NCBI GenBank assembly: GCA_947463755.1
Contig: CANHUK010000121.1
Span: 1 to 5,918, forward strand
From: Chitinophagaceae bacterium
GTDB lineage: Bacteria; Bacteroidota; Bacteroidia; Chitinophagales; Chitinophagaceae
Length of the DNA stretch: 5,918 nucleotides
Direction: 5' to 3'
Positions 1 to 5,918 of the stretch are shown one piece after another. Numbering within the stretch: the first letter of the stretch is position 1; each line of letters starts with the position of its first letter. The notes under the pieces are model-generated. The model was not told the DNA's origin and searched no databases. It saw nothing but the letters and a program-made list of their open reading frames with translations. The translations under genes and the position numbers were made by a program.

Positions 1-977
<977 letters not shown>

Positions 978-989
978 TCAATCGTGGCG

Positions 990-1019
990 CAAAGGTAAGC
1001 ACGTAAAAAGAGATAAAAA
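990..1019 (-). promoter_or_regulatory. Predicted Bacteroidota-type promoter of atpD
   Basis: On the minus strand, TACCTTTG at 997-990 is a perfect match to the Bacteroidota -7 consensus TAnnTTTG. Nineteen bases upstream there is only a T-run (1019-1017) in place of the TTG expected at -33, so the upstream box is weak. Transcription would start near 983-985 and leave a leader of about 30 nt before the ATG at 953. The leader is A/T-rich and has no Shine-Dalgarno sequence, which is normal for the phylum. The element sits between the terminator of the upstream channel gene and atpD, which fits an independent start. Confidence 0.6.
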
Positions 1020-1035
1020 AGCCTAATTGGAGAAT

Positions 1036-1075
1036 GAAAAACCCGAAAAGCGGGGTTTTTTCCACTTTTCGGGTT
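1036..1075 (-). terminator. Rho-independent terminator after the aquaporin-family gene
   Basis: The arms 1040-1050 and 1065-1075 form a perfect 11-bp stem (AACCCGAAAAG pairing with CTTTTCGGGTT) around a 14-nt loop. Read on the minus strand, the 3' arm runs into a T-tract (GGGTTTTTC). The stem begins 22 bp after the channel gene's stop codon. A second hairpin nests inside it: 1037-1044 can pair with 1053-1060 (8 bp, AAAAACCC with GGGTTTTT), so two foldings are mutually exclusive. On the plus strand that inner hairpin would also be followed by T's, but no plus-strand gene uses it. Confidence 0.8.
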
Positions 1076-1097
1076 CCGGATCGGTTTTGGATCGGGG

Positions 1098-1805
1098 TCA
1101 GGAGAGCAGGGGATAGACCAGTGCGGCCAGGATGCCTCCCAGGGCGGGTCCGAGTACGGGCACCCATGCATATGCCCAGTCTGAGTCTCCCTTGCCCTTC
1201 AACGGCAGGATGGCGTGCATCACGCGAGGGGCGAGGTCGCGGATCGGGTTGATGGCATATCCTGTCGGGCCACCCAGGCTGAGTCCCATGGCGAGCACCA
1301 GGAGGGCCACCGGCAGGGCCTTGAGGGAGCCGAGGCCTGCATCCGGCCCCTGAATGAAGAGGATGGAGAGCACGAATACAAAAGTGGCGATGGTTTCGGT
1401 GACAAAGTTGGAGGGCAGATGACGGATGGCGGGTTCTGTACAGAAGCAGGCGCGCTTGAGTCCGGTATCTTCCGTTGCATCGAAGTGCTGGCGGTATGTG
1501 ATCCAGACGAGGATCTGCCCTATGGACGCTCCGGCAAACTGTGCGGCCACATAACCGGGTACCTGGCTCCATTCGAATCTGCCGAGTTGGGCGAGTGCGA
1601 GGGTGACAGCCGGATTGAGGTGAGCGCCGCTGGCATCGGCGGAGGCGTAGACACCGATGAAAACGGCCATGCCCCAGCCGAGGGTGATGACGATCCAACC
1701 TCCGTTGAGGCCCTTGGAACGATGGAGCAGGGTGTTGGCGACGACGCCGTTACCGAAGATGATGACCAGTGCGGTGCCGATCAGTTCAGCGAGGATAGGA
1801 GACAT
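1098..1805 (-). CDS. MIP-family channel, aquaglyceroporin (GlpF-like)
   Basis: This is an inner-membrane channel of the major intrinsic protein family, predicted to pass glycerol or other small neutral solutes and water. The 235 residues show hydrophobic membrane segments throughout and the first half-helix signature SGAHLNPAVT (NPA at 64-66). The second signature is GYAINPIRDLAPR (186-188), in which the usual NPA is NPI. By alignment to E. coli GlpF from memory, the selectivity-filter positions are Trp44, Gly174, Tyr183 and Arg189, and Asp190 follows the Arg. This is the glycerol-channel pattern, with Tyr in place of the filter Phe. I start the protein at the ATG at 1805 (MSPILAELIGTALVIIFGNG), because the family begins just before that first helix. 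An in-frame ATG at 1850 would add 15 polar residues and would place the start inside the upstream hairpin. No glycerol kinase or regulator gene is adjacent, so the substrate cannot be taken from context. Confidence 0.92.
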   Translation of the reverse strand: MSPILAELIGTALVIIFGNGVVANTLLHRSKGLNGGWIVITLGWGMAVFIGVYASADASGAHLNPAVTLALAQLGRFEWSQVPGYVAAQFAGASIGQILVWITYRQHFDATEDTGLKRACFCTEPAIRHLPSNFVTETIATFVFVLSILFIQGPDAGLGSLKALPVALLVLAMGLSLGGPTGYAINPIRDLAPRVMHAILPLKGKGDSDWAYAWVPVLGPALGGILAALVYPLLS

Positions 1806-1820
1806 GCGAAAACGTTTTGA

Positions 1821-1850
1821 GGAAGGTATGCAAAAGCGCATAAACGACAA
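1821..1850 (-). promoter_or_regulatory. Possible promoter of the aquaporin-family gene
   Basis: On the minus strand, TTG at 1850-1848 lies exactly 19 bp before TACCTTCC at 1828-1821. This has the spacing of the Bacteroidota TTG-N19-TAnnTTTG promoter, but the last two bases of the -7 box do not match. The start site would fall close to 1815, giving a very short leader before the ATG at 1805. The -33 element lies inside the inverted repeat that ends the upstream transcript. This is a tentative call. Confidence 0.3.
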
Positions 1851-1877
1851 AGAGGCTCCCTGGAGCCTCTTTGTCGT
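1844..1877 (-). terminator. 16-bp perfect inverted repeat, probable terminator of the charged-protein gene
   Basis: The arms 1844-1859 and 1862-1877 are perfect reverse complements (ACGACAAAGAGGCTCC and GGAGCCTCTTTGTCGT) separated by only two bases. In RNA this gives about 15 bp closed by a tetraloop. The hairpin begins 18 bp after the stop codon at 1896-1898 and is followed on the minus strand by TTTATGCGCTTTT, a short and interrupted T-run. The GAGGC/GCCTC core flanked by A's and T's resembles common intrinsic terminators of Bacteroidota. On the plus strand the stem is followed by GATATTTTTG. The near-perfect symmetry would also suit a protein-binding site. Confidence 0.7.
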
Positions 1878-1895
1878 GATATTTTTGAGTAGCCG

Positions 1896-2327
1896 TCAGA
1901 AGACGTCGTCGTCGTCATCGAAACCTCCGTTGTCATCGAAGAGTCCCATATCCTTGAACTCGTCGTCGATGGAGAAATCGTCGTCATCCGCAGCCTTCTT
2001 GCCGCCGGTAGTCTTCCGGGCCTTTGATTTGGGCACGTCGAATTCGTCGAAATCCGGATCCCAGTTATCCTCTTCTTCAGGTTTCTCCCAATCGTCTACG
2101 ATGTCTTCCGCTTCTTCGTCATCGTCGTCAGCGGATGCCTTCTTCCTGGAAGACGCCGTGGGCTTGGCCACGCCGCTCTTGGAGGGCTTCTCGTCATCGA
2201 GCAGCTCGTCATCCTCTTCCTCATCCTTTTTGGCGGATTTGGCAGGCGCTTTCGGCTTGGAGGATTTCGCAGCGGGAGCGGCGGATTTCTTCGCCGGCGT
2301 CTTCTTTGGTTTTTCAGCTTTGGCCAT
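1896..2327 (-). CDS. Low-complexity charged protein with basic N-terminus and acidic C-terminus, function unknown
   Basis: I do not recognise a named family. The 143 residues contain 46 Asp/Glu and 26 Lys/Arg, distributed unevenly. Residues 1-34 are Lys/Ala/Pro/Ser-rich (12 Lys, 1 Glu), like histone H1 tails. From 35 on, acidic runs alternate with short basic linkers, and the last 33 residues are strongly acidic. Three modules recur: Lys-Lys followed by an acidic run and a short hydrophobic-DD element (33-48, 62-80, 110-124). The protein ends GGFDDDDDVF, close in character to the SSB tail (DDDIPF in E. coli). There is no signal peptide, membrane segment or cysteine, and most of the chain is probably disordered. 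The start is the ATG at 2327; an 81-bp A/T-rich gap separates it from purA, and a strong hairpin follows the stop. Coding is supported by an uninterrupted frame, the bounded intergenic regions and the terminator position. Nucleic-acid or RNA polymerase association is a guess from charge only. Confidence 0.8.
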   Translation of the reverse strand: MAKAEKPKKTPAKKSAAPAAKSSKPKAPAKSAKKDEEEDDELLDDEKPSKSGVAKPTASSRKKASADDDDEEAEDIVDDWEKPEEEDNWDPDFDEFDVPKSKARKTTGGKKAADDDDFSIDDEFKDMGLFDDNGGFDDDDDVF

Positions 2328-2408
2328 ACAATTCAGCGGTTCTAAGCGTAAAATTTCAGCGAGAATTTTAAATCTCCAAATTTTTTTTCCTCAGTAAAAT
2401 CAACAGAT

Positions 2409-3680
2409 TCAGCCCTTTTGGACATCAATGATCTGGTTGCGGCCCGGGCCGTTGGAAATGTATCTGACCGGTACGCCGAGCCTGGCGTTGATATGTGCAA
2501 TGTACGTCTTCATGCGCTCCGGCAGGGCCTCATAGGTATTGATCCGGGTGATGTCTGTCATCCATCCTTCGAAGGGTGTATACAAGGGATCGATCTCCGT
2601 CTTCTGCATCTGATAGGGCACGCGGTTGACCTCGCGTCCGTCAATCCTGTAAGCTTCGCATACGTTGAGCACTGGGAATGCGTCGAGTACGTCTGATTTT
2701 GTCATCACGATTTGTGTGACGCCGTTGATCATGCAGGCGAAGTCGAGGGCGACCAGATCGATCCATCCGCAACGGCGTGGGCGACCGGTGGTGGCTCCGA
2801 ATTCGTTGCCTGTCTTGCGCAGCAGTTCGCCGGTGTCGTCATGAAGTTCTGTCGGGAAGGGGCCACTGCCTACGCGGGTGCAGTAGGCCTTGGTGACGCC
2901 GATGACTTCGCGGATCTTCTGAGGCGCGACGCCCAGTCCGGAGCAGACGCCGGCGGAGATGGTGTTGGAAGATGTAACGAAGGGGAAGGTACCGAAATCG
3001 ACATCGAGCATGCTGCCCTGGGCTCCTTCTGCCAGGACCTTCTTCCCGGCGCGCAGTTGTTCGTTGATATGATATTCTCCGTTGACGATCCTGAGCTGAC
3101 GGAGCAGTTCGATCGCTTCAAAGAATTCCTCCTCCCAGGCGGTGATGTCTTCCCGGAAACCGAAGGAGTCGAGAATCTTCTGATGTTTAAGCCGGAGTCG
3201 GATGTACTGTGTGGTAAAGTTCCTGTCCAGGATATCGCCCACGCGGAGTCCGTTGCGGCCGGTCTTATCCATATAGGCCGGGCCGATCCCCTTGAGGGTC
3301 GATCCGATCTTTTCTTCTCCCTTGGATAGTTCCGAGGCCTTATCGAGCGCCCGGTGGGTGGGCAGGATCAGATGTGTTCTTTCAGAAATGCAGAGGTTTT
3401 TGCGGGGATCGACACCCATCGCCTCCACTTTCTGGAATTCGCGCAGCAGGGTGACGGGATCGAGGACGACGCCGCTGCCGATGAGGTTGTCGGTGTGCGG
3501 GTGGAAGATGCCCGAGGGGATCTGGTGCAGCACCACTTTCTGCCCTTCCACGTACAGTGTGTGGCCGGCATTGGGGCCGCCCTGGAAACGGGCGATGATA
3601 TCGTAATCGGGTGCGAAGAAGTCTACGATCTTCCCTTTTCCCTCGTCACCCCATTGAAGTCCCAGCAGTACGTCGATCAT
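2409..3680 (-). CDS. purA: Adenylosuccinate synthetase
   Basis: This cytoplasmic enzyme joins IMP and aspartate at the expense of GTP to give adenylosuccinate, the first committed step from IMP to AMP. The 423 residues are full length for the family. The P-loop-like WGDEGKGK (10-17) carries the catalytic Asp12, and GGPNAGHT (34-41) carries the catalytic His40. The signature GIGPAYMDK is at 131-139, QGSMLDVDFGTFPFVTSSNT is at 221-240, and VGSGPFPTEL is at 270-279. The IMP/aspartate-loop region TTGRPRRCGW is at 297-306, and the guanine-recognition motif TKSD is at 327-330. The start MIDVLLGLQWGDEGKGK matches the compact N-terminus of Bacteroidota orthologues and needs no extension. The gene lies 61 bp downstream of rel on the same strand, with a promoter in the gap. 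No clear terminator follows its stop, so transcripts may continue into the charged-protein gene. No key residue appears altered. Confidence 0.98.
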   Translation of the reverse strand: MIDVLLGLQWGDEGKGKIVDFFAPDYDIIARFQGGPNAGHTLYVEGQKVVLHQIPSGIFHPHTDNLIGSGVVLDPVTLLREFQKVEAMGVDPRKNLCISERTHLILPTHRALDKASELSKGEEKIGSTLKGIGPAYMDKTGRNGLRVGDILDRNFTTQYIRLRLKHQKILDSFGFREDITAWEEEFFEAIELLRQLRIVNGEYHINEQLRAGKKVLAEGAQGSMLDVDFGTFPFVTSSNTISAGVCSGLGVAPQKIREVIGVTKAYCTRVGSGPFPTELHDDTGELLRKTGNEFGATTGRPRRCGWIDLVALDFACMINGVTQIVMTKSDVLDAFPVLNVCEAYRIDGREVNRVPYQMQKTEIDPLYTPFEGWMTDITRINTYEALPERMKTYIAHINARLGVPVRYISNGPGRNQIIDVQKG

Positions 3681-3708
3681 CCTGTATGTGTTTTTGCCAA
3701 AGGCGGCA

Positions 3709-3740
3709 CAAAAGTAATCGAATGACGCTTATGGGTGAAA
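3709..3740 (-). promoter_or_regulatory. Predicted Bacteroidota-type promoter of purA
   Basis: TACTTTTG at 3716-3709 on the minus strand matches all defined positions of the -7 consensus TAnnTTTG. At the -33 distance (21 bp spacing) only TTT (3740-3738) is present rather than TTG. The start site would be near 3702 and the leader roughly 20-25 nt. The upstream part abuts the rel stop codon (3744-3742), and no terminator hairpin is visible between the genes. Read-through from rel plus a local promoter is therefore the likely arrangement. Confidence 0.55.
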
Positions 3741-3741
3741 T

Positions 3742-5918
3742 TTAATAGCTCTCCTGCAGGGCGGGATCGGTGTCGTAACGTTCCACGGCATGGATGCCGG
3801 GGAGGGATTTGAGGCGGAGCACAAGATTGTCGAGCTCTTCCTTGTCGTGCACATAGAGTCTGATATTTCCGTGGAAGATGCCGTCCTGGGCTTCGACGGT
3901 GATGGCGTTGATGTTGATGCGCAGTTCTCCGCTGATGAGGTTGGTGATCTTGTGGATGACGCCTACATCGTCGATGCCGGTAATGCGCAGGCCGGTGAGG
4001 AAGGATATCTCCTTGTTCTTGGCCCATTTGGTCTTGACCACGCGATGCCCGAAGTTCGCCATGAGCCGGGCGGCATTGGGGCAATTGGTGCGGTGGATGA
4101 CAAGTCCCTTGCCGGTGGATACGAAGCCGAATACATTGTCGCCGGGGATGGGCTTGCAGCAGTTGGCGAGGTGGTACATGACCTTATCGCCGCTTTCGCC
4201 GAAGATGATGAGTTCTGTATCCTTTCGGGGTTGCGGACGGGCGGCTTCGGACTCGGGCCGGGGTTCGGGTTCTGTTTTTATGGGTTTTGGTGCTTCGAGC
4301 CGGTCGCCGTGTACCTTGAAGTCTTTCAATTCCCTGAGGTCGATGGCCTTGACCGCAATCTGATAGAAGAGGTCGAGGGCGGAAGACTGCTTGTAGAAAT
4401 TGGTGACTTCTTCGATGTTTTGCTGATGATAGCCGGCGCCCAGGGATTCGAGCCGGCGCTGGAGGATATATTTCCCTTCATCCGCAATGCGTCGCTTTTC
4501 TTCCTTGAGGGCGTCCTTGATGCGCGATTTGGCCTTGGCGGTGACGACCAGGGCGAGCCAGTCCTCGTTAGGCTTCTGTTTATTGGAGGTGATGATCTCG
4601 ATCTGATCGCCACTGCGGAGCTTATGGCCGATGGGTACGAGTTTGTGGTTGACCTTGGCGCCGATGCACCGGGAGCCCACGGCGGTGTGGATGGAGAAGG
4701 CGAAGTCGAGGGCCGTGGAGCCGATGGGCAGCATCTTTACATCACCTTTGGGCGTAAAGACATAGATCTCCTCGGCCAGGAAGGAGGTCTTGAAATCTTG
4801 CAGAAAATCGATGGAACTGAGCTCCTGGTTGCCGAGGGCTTCGCGGATCTGTCCGAACCACTGGTCGAAGCGATCGCCTTCCTGTCCACCCCCCTCCTTG
4901 TATTTCCAGTGGGCGGCGAGGCCCTTCTCTGCGATCTCATTCATCCGCCGGGAGCGGATCTGGATCTCGACCCATTTGCCCTGGGGCCCCATGACGGTGG
5001 TGTGCAGGGCTTCGTAGCCGTTGGATTTGGGATTGCTGAGCCAGTCGCGCAGGCGCTCCGGCGAAGGGGTGTACATGTCGGTGATGAAGGAGTAGATCTT
5101 CCAGCAGTCCTCCTTTTCTTTTTCCTGGGGTCCGTCCACGATGATGCGGATCGCGAAAAGGTCGTACACCTCTTCAAATTCAACGCCCTTTTTCTTCATC
5201 TTGCTCCAGATGGAGTGGATCGATTTCGGCCGGCCGTAAATTTCATAGATGAAATCTGCTCTGTCCATCTTCTCCCGGATGGGGCGGATGAACTCATTGA
5301 TGTAGCGGGTCCTTTCCCGTTTGGTTTCGGCGAGTTTGCGGGCGATCTCCCTGTATATGTCCGGCTCGAGGTACTTCATCGCCAGGTCCTCCATCTCCGT
5401 CTTGATGGCGTAGAGACCCATCCGGTGGGCCAGGGGCGCGTATATGTAGACCGTTTCGGAGGATACTTTGAGCTGTTTCTCCCGTTTCATGCTGTCGAGC
5501 GTCCGCATGTTGTGGAGGCGGTCGGCCAGCTTGATGAGGATGACCCTGGGATCATCCGTCAGGGTCAGGAGGATCTTGCGGAAATTTTCTGCCTGCCGGG
5601 AGGTGCTGGTATCTTCGACGGTGGAGATCTTGGTCAGTCCGTCGATGATGCGTGCGATCTCGGTCCCAAACTCCCGTTGAACATCCTCCAGCGTTATATC
5701 AGTATCCTCCACGGTGTCGTGCAGGAGGGCGCAGATGGTGGAGCGGATGCCGAGGCCGATCTCTTCGACGCAGATGCGGGAGACGGCGAGGGGGTGAAAG
5801 ATGTAGGGCTCCCCACTTTTGCGTCTCATGGTCTTGTGTGCGTCCACGGCCATCTCGAATGCCCTGCGCAGCAATCCCTTATCGCCCGCCTTGACCTTGG
5901 GCTTCAGGAACTTGAGCA
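3742..5918 (-). CDS. Bifunctional (p)ppGpp synthetase/hydrolase, Rel/SpoT family, N-terminus beyond right edge
   Basis: This long Rel/SpoT-family enzyme makes and degrades the alarmone (p)ppGpp in the stringent response. There are 724 complete codons visible. The frame is still open at the edge, and the TTG at 5874 is an internal Leu rather than a start. Alignment to Rel of Streptococcus suggests only some 10-30 residues are missing. Numbering from the first complete codon, the HD hydrolase domain has His41, His66-Asp67, the Glu70-Asp71 pair (HDTVEDT) and Asp132 (KLADRLHNMR), so hydrolysis should be intact. The synthetase has GRPK with Arg229, Asp252 (YDLFAIR), Tyr301 (NGYEALH) and Glu317 (VEIQIR). 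RLRD at 288-291 replaces the RFKD of dual-function Rel enzymes; the basic character fits a bifunctional enzyme rather than a RelA with an acidic EXDD loop. A TGS domain follows (about 384-445), then a Pro/Glu-rich linker, a Cys-type zinc-finger-like domain (Cys586, Cys587, His608, Cys612) and a C-terminal ACT domain (about 638-717). The stop is TAA at 3744-3742. Confidence 0.96.
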   Translation of the reverse strand, partial: LKFLKPKVKAGDKGLLRRAFEMAVDAHKTMRRKSGEPYIFHPLAVSRICVEEIGLGIRSTICALLHDTVEDTDITLEDVQREFGTEIARIIDGLTKISTVEDTSTSRQAENFRKILLTLTDDPRVILIKLADRLHNMRTLDSMKREKQLKVSSETVYIYAPLAHRMGLYAIKTEMEDLAMKYLEPDIYREIARKLAETKRERTRYINEFIRPIREKMDRADFIYEIYGRPKSIHSIWSKMKKKGVEFEEVYDLFAIRIIVDGPQEKEKEDCWKIYSFITDMYTPSPERLRDWLSNPKSNGYEALHTTVMGPQGKWVEIQIRSRRMNEIAEKGLAAHWKYKEGGGQEGDRFDQWFGQIREALGNQELSSIDFLQDFKTSFLAEEIYVFTPKGDVKMLPIGSTALDFAFSIHTAVGSRCIGAKVNHKLVPIGHKLRSGDQIEIITSNKQKPNEDWLALVVTAKAKSRIKDALKEEKRRIADEGKYILQRRLESLGAGYHQQNIEEVTNFYKQSSALDLFYQIAVKAIDLRELKDFKVHGDRLEAPKPIKTEPEPRPESEAARPQPRKDTELIIFGESGDKVMYHLANCCKPIPGDNVFGFVSTGKGLVIHRTNCPNAARLMANFGHRVVKTKWAKNKEISFLTGLRITGIDDVGVIHKITNLISGELRININAITVEAQDGIFHGNIRLYVHDKEELDNLVLRLKSLPGIHAVERYDTDPALQESY

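Noticed and set aside
1806..1850. Upstream ATG at 1850 as the start of the channel protein
   Set aside because: It would add 15 polar residues not expected in the family and would begin within the 16-bp inverted repeat that ends the upstream gene; the ATG at 1805 gives a canonical N-terminus.
1657..2397. Long plus-strand open frame rich in Ser runs opposite the charged protein
   Set aside because: It is the antisense reading of the Asp/Glu codons (GAC/GAT/GAA read as serine-type codons) and runs across two minus-strand genes and both intergenic gaps. It has no family resemblance.
2328..2408. Promoter or terminator in the A/T-rich gap between purA and the charged-protein gene
   Set aside because: There is a T-tract and a repeated TTCAGCG, but no stable stem-loop. 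The best -7 candidate (TACGCTTA) matches TAnnTTTG poorly and lacks a correctly spaced -33 box, so I did not annotate one.
3878..4363. 161-codon plus-strand open frame opposite the Rel C-terminal region
   Set aside because: It is antisense to the zinc-finger and ACT regions of Rel, with no recognisable domain and no promoter.
5872..5874. TTG at 5874 as the start codon of the Rel protein
   Set aside because: The frame remains open upstream to the window edge with Rel-like sequence (LKFLKPKVKAGDKG), so this codon is an internal leucine and the gene is truncated by the window.

Overview
The window looks like a chromosomal, largely housekeeping segment from a member of the Bacteroidota. A Chitinophagaceae-like lineage is my guess from the protein sequences and the moderately high GC. 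Three things support the phylum: an ATP synthase beta subunit with insertions typical of that phylum, a PurA N-terminus of the Bacteroidota type, and -7 elements matching TAnnTTTG upstream of atpD and purA. Shine-Dalgarno sequences are essentially absent, as is usual in this group. I see no mobile element, CRISPR array, tRNA or rRNA.

All five genes lie on the minus strand, so transcription runs from high to low coordinates. In that order they are: (1) a Rel/SpoT-type bifunctional (p)ppGpp synthetase/hydrolase (3742-5918), whose extreme N-terminus lies beyond the right edge; (2) purA, adenylosuccinate synthetase (2409-3680), 61 bp downstream with its own predicted promoter; (3) a 143-residue, low-complexity, highly charged protein (1896-2327), with a basic N-terminus and an acidic C-terminus ending in five Asp, Val, Phe; (4) an aquaglyceroporin-type channel (1098-1805) with an atypical second NPA box; (5) atpD, the F1 ATP synthase beta subunit (left edge to 953), with its own promoter and its C-terminal third beyond the left edge. 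A 16-bp perfect inverted repeat separates genes 3 and 4. A stem-loop with a T-tract separates genes 4 and 5.

Functionally, Rel and PurA form a plausible nucleotide/stringent-response pair, because (p)ppGpp is a known inhibitor of PurA in other bacteria. The channel and atpD look like independent transcription units. The least understood element is the charged 143-residue protein. It appears to be built from three repeats of a Lys-Lys plus acidic-run module, and its C-terminal tip resembles the protein-docking tail of single-stranded DNA-binding protein. That is the best candidate here for something undescribed, but the case is inferential. No new multi-gene system is evident.
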